Source: Gamarada debralockiae (lineage: Eukaryota; Ascomycota; Leotiomycetes; Helotiales; Hyphodiscaceae). From it: DNA of 55,388 bases. Under the pieces are notes generated by a model. It saw only the letters and a list, made by a program, of their open reading frames with translations. It was not told the origin of the DNA and made no database searches. The first letter of the stretch is position 1. Each line of letters opens with the position of its first letter. Positions 11,160 through 22,600 of this stretch are shown piece by piece. Location of the stretch: the NCBI GenBank assembly GCA_002803225.1, contig NXFV01001411.1, positions 1 to 55,388 on the forward strand, given 5' to 3'. The translations under genes were made by a program, and so were the position numbers.

Positions 11160-12104
11160 TCTAGAAATCTTTCTAGGCCGTTTGAAGATCGCGTCGCTCC
11201 TAAGTTGAGGTAACATCCAGTTTATATTTCAGCCATAACCGCAGACTGTTGTTCCTGGTCGAGTTTATCTCCTTGAATGATACAGAGGGAGTCGATCCAG
11301 AGGTAACGGAGGCCGCGAGTTACATGCATGGCATCCTAAAGGTCTGCGGCAGACCATCAATTTTTATATCTTCATTCTTCCTGCCAAAGTTTCTCTAGTC
11401 GTAACGAGAATTTGATGCCTGCCCCAGCAATGACTGAAAGCTATGTACCGATCTTTTCTACCTTTCCACTCGACTAAGTTGATTTTGTCATCGGGGATTC
11501 TAGTACACGTTTTGGTAATGGTCAGGGTTCATCCTGCGGTCTGTTGTCCAACAAGCTTTGTGGTTGTTGTCGCAGTATTGAATCCAAGGCTTCAGTATCT
11601 GGGCTGACTCATCGCCGGTAGGTATTGTTGGAACTTCACCAGCAGGACCAATTTTTGGCCGTGGGGATAGAGGAGCTAGATCAGTAAATTGTGTACTCTG
11701 AAGGTTGTGAGTTCAGATGTTGTAACACCGGAAATAGTAAACAACGCAACCTCAAATCCTTCTCCAAGATCGCTCCTTGGCCCAAGACCTGGCCCAGTAC
11801 CCAACTTACATCTCAAAATCTGTTGAAGACTCTGTGATCCAACTTCACTGTCGTCATAGGTCTTGTTGTGGTGGTCCTCATTCAAATGCAGCCGGTACTG
11901 AAGATCCCCAGCCTTCGTCTGTACTGACATCACATCCTCCAACCCGCCTTGGCTGATCAAGGTCTCTACAGCGTCATTGAGCATGGAACATGTGAGGCAG
12001 TCTCTACGATTGCCGCCTCCACACTTGGTATCGCATGCCCCTAGGACCGAGGACCGCAGCTTAGCTGATGTGATCCAATACCTGGGTGACGGGCCAGTTG
12101 GCAT
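11160..12104 (-). pseudogene. HET-domain protein, frameshifted N-terminal part
   Basis: On the minus strand a 142-codon frame starts at 12104 (MPTGPSPRYW...) and ends at TAG 11676. HET-family sequence then continues in shifted frames. The next pieces are LKPWIQYCDNNHKACW (about 11555-11600), TRIPDDKINLVEWKG followed by YIAFSHCWGRHQ (about 11400-11500), then IDGLPQTF. After a missing base come DAMHVTRGLRYLWIDSLCII and QGDKLDQEQQSAVMAEI (about 11240-11340). YIALSHCWG and WIDSLCIIQ are the two signature motifs of the HET domain, which mediates vegetative incompatibility and cell death. At least three frame changes plus stops (after NVY, after RMKI, after MAEI) break it. Two short introns could explain one or two of these but not all. 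Identity as HET is firm; the 3' limit is not. Confidence 0.85.
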
Positions 12105-13153
12105 ATGCTGAACCTCCCTATCAAATATGGTATACCCTTAAGATTGCGGCACACTGAGCAAGAATGAGAAGAGGCCATGGTTGCTCAAAGATTGAAAGTC
12201 GTGGCTGGCGGTAGCAGTGCTGACTTAGCCACAGAAAAGTTGAACATTTGCTGAACTGGAAGACAAATATACTGGCGATTCCATAAGCTGGATACTAGCG
12301 GTTAAAACAAACAGAGATAGAAGAAATACGGATGAGACGAACAACCACAAGGCAAAGAGGCAGATGCAAATTTGTGCAGGATGCGTTGGCAGAAATGCCG
12401 TTCGCTGCCAAGGCTGATTTGGGACAAGGTGGCTGTCGTTTGGGTTGTGGTGTGGATGCTTGCTCTCCCGACCTTTACCAATAAAACATCCAGTTTATTC
12501 AGCAAAAGCACGTATTCTATCGCAGAAGCATCCATGAAAACGTCGTGCTTTGCATAAAAGCGAAACATCAGACGAGCAAGACCAGAAGTATGAAAGCATG
12601 GCGTGGGAACTGAAATCGGTCTTGTATTTTCTTGTATTTCCAATTCAATGGCTATCCAAACTATTTTACACCGCGGCACGGAAACGGCGCCGCCCTCCCC
12701 GGGGAAGATCACGTGCCCATCATATATGAGTCCTAAACTTCTTTATGCCTTGCATTGCTTTCAAAACAAACTCAAAAACAGAAAAAAATTGCTTGGAAGC
12801 TTAGTACAAATTCTTCTAATGAGTTTGTAACAAATCTCTCTTTACCGAACTCTCCAGCCGCCGCAATCAAAGGCCGTTTCAAGAAATGCATGTCGATCCT
12901 TCAGCGCTTGCGCTTCCCTCCTCTTCCCAGCGGCTCTAACCCTGTTTTAGCAACACAGACCGAGAGCAAGGCTGTTGGAAATAGAACATCCAACAGCAAC
13001 ATGATATCAGCAGTTGGTTGTTGCGGAACTAAAATGAAACAAAAATGGGAGAATCTCATGAACCTCGAATTCCCCTTCCACATATCCGTGACGCCCATTC
13101 TACTCATTTGGCATATTTTTCTTTCTGGAATCTACATTCTATAGTACTTTAAC
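12105..13153. other. Intergenic
   Basis: Nothing convincing. A 136-codon minus-strand frame (12302-12712) and a 129-codon plus-strand frame (12755-13144) show no domain, no recognisable family and no coding-like repetition. I treat both as chance frames. Confidence 0.4.
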
Positions 13154-13945
13154 ATGCATATTCCGCTTTTTCTCGTTTGCGTCGTATTGTTACAATTAAA
13201 GGCACAAGCATCCCTCCTACCGAAGGCGTTCCATCAAGCCCGTCAGCTTTTTCGACGTCTTCCTCAGAGCACTTCGGCGGAGATCTCCCAACACATCCCC
13301 AAGATCCAACCTTCACACCGCTCGGTTCACAACTTATACAATATCGTGAAGTCAACTGAACCAAAACCCTATGCGCTACTTCAGCAGCCCATCCAACCCC
13401 ACGATGAGATCGCCAACGAAGGCAACGCCGGAACAATCAACATGCTCTCCACGGCCGGCCATATCGTTCCAATTGACTTTAGCTTCTCGCCCACAATCTG
13501 TCGATTAGGGACAGACACCCTTCGCATGACCGAAGAACTGGCATCTTGGGTCATGGCCTCTCATCCTTCCGGCACACAGGAAACAAATCAGACGATCCAG
13601 GAGACTGTCAAACTGAACACAAAACATGCAGAGTATCGAGCAACGATGAGCTTGGAGGTTGATGGAGAGATCGACGCAGGTCCATTCTTGGGGCTAATGA
13701 AGTTACTCGCGAGGACAACCGAGGCACTCTTTATAGAGACTGGAGAGCGAGGGTTTGGGACTTTGGTGGAAAATGGAGAGTTTGAGGGTGTGGTGTTTGA
13801 GGCGTGGTGGACTTGGTATGAGTTTGTGGATGGTGTTGGGAGGAGATGCGTAGAGGATAATTTGGAACATAAGTTAAAGTTTCTTGGCAATAGCTTCATG
13901 GATTGGTGGAGAACCGCGGAACAGGAGTCTCAGTTGCTATGGTGA
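13154..13945 (+). CDS. Predicted secreted protein of unknown function
   Basis: A single-exon frame of 263 codons starts at ATG 13154. Residues 1-19 (MHIPLFLVCVVLLQLKAQA) form a clear signal peptide with an AQA-type cleavage site. The mature part is about 240 residues with few cysteines, rich in Glu/Thr, with a Trp-rich C-terminal third (FEAWWTWYEF, FMDWWRTAEQ). The middle (MTEELASWVM, then VKLNTKHAEYRATM) looks helical. I recognise no family. Many fungi encode such orphan secreted proteins, but nothing here shows an effector role. No intron is needed. It sits alone between the HET relic and the convergent mannanase gene. Coding status is supported by length, signal peptide and an even residue mix. 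Confidence 0.7.
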   Translation: MHIPLFLVCVVLLQLKAQASLLPKAFHQARQLFRRLPQSTSAEISQHIPKIQPSHRSVHNLYNIVKSTEPKPYALLQQPIQPHDEIANEGNAGTINMLSTAGHIVPIDFSFSPTICRLGTDTLRMTEELASWVMASHPSGTQETNQTIQETVKLNTKHAEYRATMSLEVDGEIDAGPFLGLMKLLARTTEALFIETGERGFGTLVENGEFEGVVFEAWWTWYEFVDGVGRRCVEDNLEHKLKFLGNSFMDWWRTAEQESQLLW

Positions 13946-14239
13946 CGGTTTATCGCTTAGGCTTAGCTTTGTTTATACATATCTAGGGTTCTAGTAACTC
14001 TATGAGTCTTCCCTCCTGAGTAATCAATCAGTACATGATTTTGCCTCATATTATCGTCTGATTCGTCAAGGATCTATCTCTTTGTGCTGATGATGTTTGG
14101 ACTTGGAACTTTAATTCTCCTGCACTTGCAGAGCCGAGTGTAATATATTAGGAAGACACAGTGCAATGGAATGAATGGGGGCTGATATAAGCTTCCGGAT
14201 CAAGCAAGCTGTATTAGATGCGCTATCCCATCTGCGAGC

Positions 14240-15536
14240 CTAAACATGCTTCGCCAACATCTGCACAGCATGCAGTCTCCCCAACGTCCAATACTCCGTA
14301 TCATTATAATAGATCGTATTCACATCCCCCAAATAACTCGGCGGCACACTCAAATCGGGCGTCCCAAACTGCCAAATCTGATCAGCCGCAACCCCACTCT
14401 TCAGCACAGTCGCCTGCCACGGCCCCTCCGTCCCCGTATGGTTGTGCGGGAACGGAGTTCCGTATTCCTCCAGAACAACAGGTTTCCCAGCGGCCTTGCC
14501 CACAGCATCATGTTGCTCGATCCACTCACTGCCCCAGGTGTAGTTATATCCCCAAGAGTTGGGATAAAGATGGAAGACTCCGTAGTCGAGAGTAGGGATC
14601 TTGAGATTGGCGACGAAATCCACACCTTCTGCTCCACTGTAGGCGTACGAGCCATCGCCGATGTTGTCAGAGGGCCAGAACCAGCCCTCATCTCCGAGTG
14701 TTACCATGTGCCCGGGATCGAGACTCTTGATGTATTTCGAGATGCTGGACGCCCAATTCGTCACAACGGAGCTATCGCATCCACGACAGCGCGGCTCGTT
14801 GCAAAGTTCCCATGCGAAGATAGCGGGCGATTTCGAGTACCGGGTAACGAGAGTCTTGACGTATGCCTTGTATGCTTTCTGAGTGGTTGGATCGTTGTAG
14901 AATGTTGTGGCGTTGCTGCCGAATGCAACGGAGTAGGCGTTGATGCCACCGTAATCGCCCCAATTGTTCACGAAATTGAGGACGAGTTTGACGCCTTGCT
15001 TTTCGGCTGCTGAGACGACGTAGTCGAGGCGTTGCAAACCGTTAGTTCCGTAATTGATGTAGCTACCGGTTGAATTGAGAATTTGGAAGTAAACAGAATT
15101 TGGATCGGTGTTGGTCGACGGCGGGATCTCGTTAACTTCTCCAAAGCCCCACACTCTGAGAATTTTGTATTGCGTCTCGAATTCGTCAGTGTTGCACTGG
15201 TTTTCTCATTTCTGCAAAAGTAGAACTTACATTAGCCACTTCAGCCAACGCTATATCCACATCAGAGTTCTTGCTCAAATGCGCAAGCCACCACGCATTG
15301 GATCCTGAAAATGTCAGCAATGCCAGCCATCAAGAAGACAGAACTTTACCTGCAAAATACTCAACTTTGCCATCAATATCGAACAATCTGCCAGCTACTT
15401 TGGCATTGGATCCTCCGCTGAAACCAATTGGATATGCGGGAGCAGGTTGCTGGGCATCAGCAGCTAGGATGGTTGGTGCTGCTGCGGCACCAGTCACGAG
15501 GACCAAACTCAAGATTGAACGGCTGGGAAACTTCAT
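14240..15536 (-). CDS. Secreted GH5 endo-1,4-beta-mannanase
   Basis: Three exons on the minus strand (15536-15350, 15304-15231, 15175-14240; introns 45 and 55 nt) give 398 residues. A signal peptide ([20 protein letters not shown]) precedes a family-5 barrel. Exon 2 supplies [16 protein letters not shown], and exon 3 starts [13 protein letters not shown], the usual substrate-cleft entry of fungal mannanases (subfamily GH5_7). The acid/base Glu is in WELCNEPRC (about 214) and the nucleophile in VVLEEYG (about 324). [26 protein letters not shown] and [13 protein letters not shown] are also typical. There is no cellulose-binding module at either end. The enzyme would cut the mannan backbone of plant hemicellulose outside the cell. 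Several NxT/S sites (NATT, NYTW, NHTG, NDTE) suggest glycosylation. Subfamily placement is by motif and could be tested against other GH5 groups. Confidence 0.95.
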
Positions 15537-16762
15537 TTAGAGTTGGTGATTAAAAGAACATCCTTCAGCAGAATCATGAAAGTTGGGCGAGCTTCATAAT
15601 TTATAGTGATTATCATTTACTAATTATCCTTCGGGTACAATTAAGCTCCAGCTCTAGAGCAGCAAAGCCCTGCGCCAGCATCCTCGTGTGCAAGGATTCC
15701 TGCATATGATTTAACAACTAACAAGTAGCATTGGTCCAACGACGGCATTCGATGAGAACATAAGAGGAGAGAAACAAATTTAATGTGGTGTAGTGAAAGC
15801 GAAAACAGGTACGAAAAATGTACATATGTGCAGATTTATCCGACGGAGCCTGAGGCTCCGTCGCGCAATAGGAATGGCGGCCCTCTTGAGATTCTGGGGT
15901 CTCCGGACTTGGCAATTAGAATCCTGGCAACATGCAGATCGCGCCTTGGGGTTGAAGGCGAGACTCAATGAGCCTGCAGCTACTGCTGTGGCGTGCGTAG
16001 GTGAAGAGGGGCATGAGGCTTGACGTTCGAGATATTGTTTTTCCAGTGGGGACGGCGGCTGAAGGCCCGCGATCTTTATCCAAATGTCGTTGGACTGGTA
16101 CTGCACGAAATGTTGAAATAATGAACAAAAGATCCAATAAAGCAGCTGGAAACCAGGATTCATGAAAAACTGTGCTCCTCCCCGAAGGAATGGATCAGTA
16201 ACAGTGTCCGCGAATCATCGCAAACATGAAACTGCCCCGCACTGGCGTGGTCTGTTCTGTAAATCTTTGCATAGCTCTTTGATCGAGACGATACAAAGCG
16301 TGCTTCCCAAGGATAATGGCGACTTCGGAACCGCTCGCCGAAACGATATGCCCAAAGATATATGATGTAAGGGTCGTGCTTTTGCCCCTGAGGTCAATGT
16401 TAGTAACGGAGAAGGTATTGGCCGTGTAGCTGGGACGTTCCGGAATAATAGATCCGACGATGCTCGCGCTAAGGCTCGTGTTCGCTTCTTTGAAATGTCA
16501 CTTGACAGTACGTCACTACCTTCTAGTATTCTGAGGCGACAGTTCTTCAGTCCACATTAGCATCTCTGGGTTCAGGCAAAAGAATTTATTGTGTGAGACC
16601 AACCCTTTCGCTCCATAAAATCAGCTTCAGCTTTGCCATCCCTCGATAACGCCTTTCTGTAATGCCCAGCAAGCTTATGAAATCAACATAACTCCAGCTA
16701 ACTTGAAGGCTATCGGATTCTCATCGCAAATGAACAGTCAGCTCATCAATTGTTTTGTATCG
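15537..16762. other. Intergenic with one strong short hairpin
   Basis: No gene supported. A hairpin with 10-bp arms and a 3-base loop lies at 15841-15863. A 127-codon minus-strand frame at 15780-16163 overlaps it but has no recognisable features. Confidence 0.4.
15841..15863. repeat. Hairpin, 10-bp perfect arms
   Basis: CGACGGAGCC (15841-15850), loop TGA, GGCTCCGTCG (15854-15863). GC-rich in a mixed background; function unknown. Confidence 0.7.
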
Positions 16763-17276
16763 GTATCTGGTGGAATAATCTAGGCAACGGTCAGCTATGA
16801 TATATCTTCCGGGGAGATGTTCAACTCACCCTTTGGGGTTACCACCAGACCACGACCCTTCTTGGCTCCGCCATAGATGGTCTCGATCATGTCGATCAAC
16901 TTCTGCTTATCCTCCGGAAGCCGGTTGAGCTTGTTATTGTTACCGGTACCAAATCACACATCATGCGTTTGTTTCGGAAGAAGAACATAAGGGTGGTGGG
17001 ATCGTAGTCTACACCTGCTTGAAGTCGTGAACTTGGTCGAGGTCGCAGAGGAAGATGACGGCGAAGTTTTTAACACGGTCAGCGATGCCTGGAAGATGTT
17101 AGCTTGAGCAAGGAGATTGCGGGAGAGGGGAGGTTACGATAAAGGGCTTCATTTTGTCGCATGCACTCGGAGTCCCAGTCACGACAGAAGCGGATGATAA
17201 CGAGACGTTCCTCTTCGGACATGATGGCCTGGTTCGATGTGCCAGCCGGTGGCGAGATGAGGGAGAACGACGGAGA
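16763..17276 (-). pseudogene. Decayed intron-bearing duplicate of DIM1/Dib1 (U5 snRNP thioredoxin-like protein)
   Basis: Minus-strand reading gives SVVLPHLATGWHIE, then QAIMSEEERLVIRFCRDWD and MRQNEALYR. After a 49-nt intron (17137-17089) come IADRVKNFAVIFLCDLDQ, YDPTTLMFFFRNKRMMCD, GTGNNNKLN and IETIYGGAKKGRGLVV. After a 50-nt intron (16829-16780) comes DYSTRY. This is nearly the whole of Dim1 (about 142 residues), an essential spliceosome component. Breaks: no ATG before SVVL, a base gained between HIE and QAI, a lost Val codon, a stop and lost codons between FKQ and YDP, a missing T in the Phe codon of CDFGTG, and loss of the stop after DYSTRY. Because introns are kept, this came from DNA duplication, not retroposition. 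The true gene must lie elsewhere. High residue conservation suggests recent decay. Confidence 0.92.
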
Positions 17277-18296
17277 TTGAATACGATGTATATTTGTATT
17301 TGGTGCTTTGAAGAATGAGTTGGCGCGGATTTAGTGGATGTGGTTTTGAAGTTTGGAGTTGGAGGGCTGCGGATCTTCGAAAGAGATAAGATAAGATTAG
17401 CAGGGGTGACTGATCTTGAACAGCGCTAACCGCGCTTGACGGTCACGTGCAGTGGCACACAAGCCAAGGCCATCCCGTTACTCTCTCCCTTTCTTTCCCA
17501 TCCTCACGCATGACTTGGCTTTCTTCAACGAATAAATGACCACTTTTCTTCTCCTCCAGTACTTCGAGACACAGCTCAACCTTATCTTGTCGTCCTTCGG
17601 TCTTCCGTTGCCCTCTCACCACTCAACTGGTCACTTGTGCTTCCCAACCGATTTCCCCATTCTCAAGGTTTCAATTCGTCATTATCTGATGCTTCTGGAA
17701 ATCCAGCGTCTTTCCAATGATCAAGAAATTCAAGGGACGCCTGTCAATTTGACGTAAATCTTTCTCGCCTTCTCCCGCAGCTCTATTTTCCTCGTCTATG
17801 GCTGCCGAACCTGGCAAGGCTTGAAGTGTGAGGCCCTAGCTCATTCCTATTCTAGACGAAAGAAATTCCCCACACTCAGCCGCAAGTCTTCAAAGGGAGA
17901 TCGTATCCATAGGGAGTGGGGGCACTTAGAGAACTTTCTTTGGCCGTCAAACACCGCACTTGAGAATTGTTGGAGCCTATTTCGGTAGGCATGTAACTGG
18001 ACAAAGTTGACCAACGGATTCTGCTGTTGGAGCTTGGATCCCTGGATTCCCATCCTCCCTCCTTGCTGCGGCATGTTCGGAAGTATGAGCACCCTCAATT
18101 TCGGTGATATTTAGATATGATTGTATTTCTCTGAGGCATTCTTGCCAAGACAAGGCAGATTTAAGCTTCTCTATTTCTCAGCCATGGAACGCCCTTTCCT
18201 CGTGGCGTATTTTTCACGAAGCTTCAAAATATTCACTCAACGGCCATCAGCAACTGAACATTTTCCAATCCTCGGTTTATAATCCCTCCACTGATA
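17277..18296. other. Intergenic between DIM1 relic and GPI-protein gene
   Basis: No gene supported. The last about 150 bases are presumably the promoter and leader of the gene at 18297. The region just upstream of the DIM1 relic (17277-17500) may be its old promoter, copied with it. Confidence 0.35.
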
Positions 18297-19440
18297 ATGC
18301 AACTTCTCTATTTTTCTATCTTTGCCTTCCTTGGGCTATCAAGTGCTGTCACAAATGTTGCCACAAATCTCACAAGTGATGGCTGCATAGATGCTGCTGG
18401 TTTTCAAAAGTGCCAGGACGCGGTGACCGTATCAACAGCAGCCTGTCTGGCACATGCAAATGCCGACCTCAGTCAATTGGAGACTCTTGCTTGTGGATGC
18501 ACCAACTACATTGAGAATTACAACTGCTATGCAGCACATTGCTGGAATCGAGTATTTTCCCCTTCCCAGTTGTCTTACGCTCACCTAACAACTTCAGGTG
18601 AACGAATGTGAATATCAAACATACGTGGTGGAATATCTCGTCGGATGCCCGTCTGCCAAACTCCCAGTCCCATACTTTCCAACTCCCGACAACGCGCCTG
18701 ATGCATGCTCCTGTAACCTTGGGAATGTGTTTTTGGCCATCAATAACAGCATCCTGCAAGGGGCAGCATGCTCAACGAACGCGTCTTCCACAACTATCAC
18801 CGATGCCACCAACTCGGTGCAGGAGATTCAGGGTTGCGAATGCTGCGAGATCAGTGCATCAATTTCGAGGTGCATACATCCAGGGCTTCCTGAGCCTATG
18901 GACCCTTTGCTAACTTCTGACAGCATTTACGGACTCTGTCCCAAAACAGACCCTTCCCTAATCGGTCTCTCATCCGTCAATCAACTCGAAACCAACCTCG
19001 ACACCCCCTTCAGCTCTTGCTCCTCTTATCTCACAGAATTCCCCTGCGAATCCGATCTCGGCTTCCCTGCCGTCGCGGGTGGAACTTTCTACGGTCCCAA
19101 CAACTTGCCTGCGAGTGGCACTCAAACGTTATCAAATGTCGCCGGAACGGTGACTTCGCCCGCTAGCGGGGCTGTGTTCACGTATACGAATGGCGGCGAC
19201 AGCCAGGTGTACACGATTTCGGCTGCGAGCTATGGGGGTGGAGGATCCGGTGGAACTGCTACCACAACAGGAAAGAGCGCAAACTCTGGAACTACGGCGG
19301 GTGGCTCATCGGGCTCATCTACAGCTACTGGAAGTGCAGTCGGTGCCGCGGCGAGCAAGAGCTGGAGTCGGAAGCTTGAATTCAGCCTTGAAGCTTTGAT
19401 CGGTGGGATCATGCTTGGCCTCTTATCCGTGTCGCTGTGA
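18297..19440 (+). CDS. Cys-rich GPI-anchored cell-surface protein, unknown function
   Basis: Best model is three exons (18297-18551, 18598-18869, 18924-19440) giving 347 residues. The first intron (46 nt, GTATTT to TTCAG) is required. The second (54 nt, GTGCAT, branch GCTAAC, CAG) is a multiple of three with no stop, so it could also be read through. Splicing yields SASISSIYGLCPKTDPSLIG. Residues 1-17 (MQLLYFSIFAFLGLSSA) form a signal peptide. About 18 cysteines fall in paired patterns (CGCTNYIENYNCYAAHC, CECC), so disulfide bonding is likely. A Gly/Ser/Thr-rich linker (GGGGSGGTATTTGKS...) leads to a hydrophobic C-terminus (ALIGGIMLGLLSVSL) typical of a GPI-attachment signal. The spacing does not fit the CFEM domain. 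Likely wall- or membrane-anchored; the role is unknown. Confidence 0.85.
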
Positions 19441-21195
19441 GGAATCCATCAGTGTATTCCGACAATCACCTGTTTATGATGAACAACGAGCTTGTAGTCT
19501 GAAGGAAGGATAAGGAGAGCTGGAAACTAGGAAATGGCCGTTGATGTTGATGCCCCAAACCCAACCACTGTTTTTAGGGGGTCGCTCACTGCCACCTAGT
19601 GAATTCATTGTCTTCCAGTCTGACGTCAGAGCCGTCAATATGAATGTGATTCTTTTCCCCGCTAAATGGCCAAGCAGGGAGCTCCCGCGCATGTTCTTGT
19701 CCCTGTTCAAACATCCACAGCCAGTCACTGAATCTTGTCATGAGTATATCATCCATCAGACATAGCGTAGCATCATGTCTGGCCGATTGGTCAGTCACTA
19801 TGAGAGAAGTTGCGATAGAACTCGCTCTCCTAACTCGCTAGCGCCTGCCTCTCAAACTGCAATGATCCTGTATCCTTGACGAGCAGTGACTATGTATGGC
19901 TGCGATCATCACAAACGGACCTCAAGATTTGACTCAAGTAGCTAGAAGCCCTGCCCGCCAACGTCGGCTGATGTGAGCTCAGATTTCAATAGACTACTCG
20001 TATGACACCGCAAACCATCATTTAATCAACTTCCACACCTGCTCCTTCAACACTGTATTTTGATACACGAAAAAACATAAAAACCCTTAAGCCTACGAAC
20101 CGAACCCAAACTCCAGTACTTCAATATGCGTTTCTCTTTTCTCCTTGCCGTCATCATTGACGCCATAGCGAAAACGCAGCCGCCGCCCTTCCAGAGAAGA
20201 TATCTCCCTATTTGAGGGTCAAAGTATAAGAATACTTGGAGAACAGGCCGGTTCCTTTGGTTAATTGGCCGCATCCATAGTGCCAATCTGGCCTCTACTA
20301 TTGTTCTCCTAGAACGGAATGCTGTTGCTCAAATCGAGATGAGTATTGCTGCAACACAGCCTATAAATATGCGTGTTAGACCGGTCTGCATTAGGTTGGT
20401 GGGGGGAGGAGGGGTGGGGATAGTTATTTTGTTCAAAGTTCTATAACTTGGGTTTGGGCTCCAACGCGATCAGTCCCTGTCACGGGGTGAATGGTGGAGG
20501 TGTGCGAGAGAGTATGATTCGTGGAACTGAAGGCTATAATTATTCTCTAAGTCTAGCCAATCCTCAGTCCTTCAATTCGGTGATTCACAGCCCTTTGAGT
20601 CTGAGTGTGCCGCTCAGTAGCGAATGCTATATTATTCTTGGAGTGAGATGGAGAGGGAGCAATATTTCAGCAAAATGCACAAAGAATCGATACCATCAGT
20701 TTAAACACTTTCTGACTTCTTTTCTCACGCAATTCCAAACTCATAGGATATCTTCCTCCTTATCGAGATTCATTACGATTGTTCCGCACCCGGGTTCCTG
20801 CAGGCGCTGCTAAACTTTGATTGGATAACTCCTCCTCGGCTCTACTCACAAGAGATTGTGGAGATACTTCTCTCCGAGCAAATCAACTCGGCAAGACACT
20901 TTCTCAATCTCGGTCAAGACTTGTTCTTTGGACCAATTGGTGAAACGGTATCGCACCAAGTGACAAGTTTACCCTTCGCAAGTGATGCCGAGATGACTTC
21001 AACACTAGGAGCAGCAGATCTCACCTACCTCGGCCCGGCTATATCTAATATTCTATCCCGCTAAACACTAGAGCTAGGTCATTGATTTTAATTTTATATA
21101 TCATAGATAACGTTTCAACAATTAATTCGTCTAGTTATTCCATACCATAGGCTTAAGTGTTAGCCTGCCCAATCCCCTCACATGCCAGTGGATGA
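19441..21195. other. Intergenic
   Basis: Nothing recognisable. Short open frames (70-121 codons) on both strands lack domains. A poly-G run occurs near 20401-20420. The last part may hold the lost first exon of the methyltransferase relic downstream. Confidence 0.4.
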
Positions 21196-22600
21196 CTTGC
21201 TGACTGTGTCCAGATTGACAGTCATCCCTCAGATAATGACTCTGGTTTTGGGGATTCAAGCGTTTAGTAAGTCCGATCGTTCTTCGCGCAGCTATTGGCT
21301 AGATGCTGAGAGTTCACGGTCATTCAGCTCTACGAGTACGTCTATCCTGTGGTGGGGATAACTGCGAATTAAGGTAACGACTGTATTGCTGGAGTGTAAA
21401 CTGCCTGAAGAGCTAGCTAGTTGCGCGCGCGATATTTATGTTGTCTAGAGGTCACGTGCAACGAACAACGTGTCTGCGAACCACGTGTCCATTGACTATG
21501 TGACCCCGCTACAATCCGCTCAAGTATCTACACTTCGTCGAGGAGAATGGACGGACGTATCATCGATTTCGGGCAGGACGTAAGTCTCAGTTTCCTAAAT
21601 TAGTCGATGAGCATTATAATGCTAACTTTACTTTTCAGAGTATGAACTTCCCTAATGACGAGGTATATGCTCAACCTAATTAAAGCAGGGCTCACCAGTC
21701 CACATAGAGAGAACATGACCGATTAGGTAAGTGAGTCTCCAAATGTGACGTGTTCGCGAGTCTACAGCTTCTAATTTGCTCAGATCTTCAACATCAGCTC
21801 TTCCTATTGACTCATTCCGGGGAATTATACTATGCCCAATCAAAGCCCTCCAAGGTGGCTTGCACATTGTTCTTGGCCTCGCAACTGGGACGGGGATATG
21901 GGCAATCGAATTCGGTATGTCATGCCTCTTTGTCTTTGGATAACACTGGTGACTTCAGCAAATATGTTCCCAACGGCAAACATAAACTGGGACAGATCTG
22001 AGTGCAATACAGCCGATTTGTAGGTTGAATACACTTCATACATTGAGGCCTCTCATACTGTGTTCGTTGCTAATGGAATAGTGTACTACCCAGTTGCCAA
22101 ATTGTAGTCGACGACGTTATGGCCGAGCTTTGGCGACTCGCTCCAATCCCGTTTTAATATCATCAAATCCGCTTTCGATGCACTTCGTCCTGGCAGCTAC
22201 TTGAATTCCAAGCTTGCATCGTTCTATTTACATGCATCGACGACACTATAAAAGGAATAGCAGTTGAACGCTGGGTGGATCTCATATAGAAAGGCAGAAA
22301 TACCCTTGGCAAAGACTGAACACGAGTCTCCCAAATACAAACAGTACTTGCAAGAAGCCGGTTTCGAAGAGGTTGTAGAGGAACAATACTAGTGGCCTGT
22401 TGGTACGTGGGCTAAGACTCAAAGGATGAAAATGCTGAGATTGTGGTATAGAGAAGATCTTCTGTCTGACTCCAGGGTTTGAGTCTGGCTGTGCTGACGC
22501 AAGGCTTGGGTATGTCGGTCGAGGAGATTGAACTATTTTTGGTTGAAGTAAGGGACGAAATAAAGAATAATAAGATTCATATATACATCCCGGTGTGGAT
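21196..22600 (+). pseudogene. LaeA-like SAM-dependent methyltransferase relic
   Basis: Following frames by hand gives an acidic start (DSHPSDNDSGFGDSSV), a 46-nt intron (21267-21312) leading to YSRSFSSTSTSIL, then VEENGRTYHRFRAG (about 21535-21578). After a 59-nt intron comes YELP, with a base gained before NDE. Next are LTHSGELYYA..., the SAM-binding motif I as VLGLATGTGIWAIEF (21868-21912), then FANMFPTAN, GTDLSAIQPIC, KQYLQEAGFEEVVEE (about 22335-22380), WPVGTWAKTQRM, and MSVEEIELFLVEVRDEI near 22520. This is the order of the fungal LaeA/UMTA-type methyltransferases: ENGR.YH, LPNDE, LDIGTGTG.WAI, GTDLS.IQP. Several frameshifts and stops break it, and motif I reads GLATGTG. The family often sits in or near secondary-metabolite clusters; none is visible here. 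Confidence 0.85.

Noticed and set aside
12302..12712. 136-codon minus-strand frame
   Set aside because: No recognisable family and no flanking gene-like signals; plus strand equally open over part of it.
14246..15013. 255-codon plus-strand frame
   Set aside because: Antisense of the mannanase exon, whose catalytic motifs are on the minus strand.
15780..16163. 127-codon minus-strand frame
   Set aside because: No domain, no signal, mixed low-complexity composition, and it overlaps an equally open plus-strand frame.
21196..22600. Active secondary-metabolite cluster around the LaeA-like gene
   Set aside because: The methyltransferase is broken and no PKS, NRPS, terpene cyclase or P450 is visible nearby.
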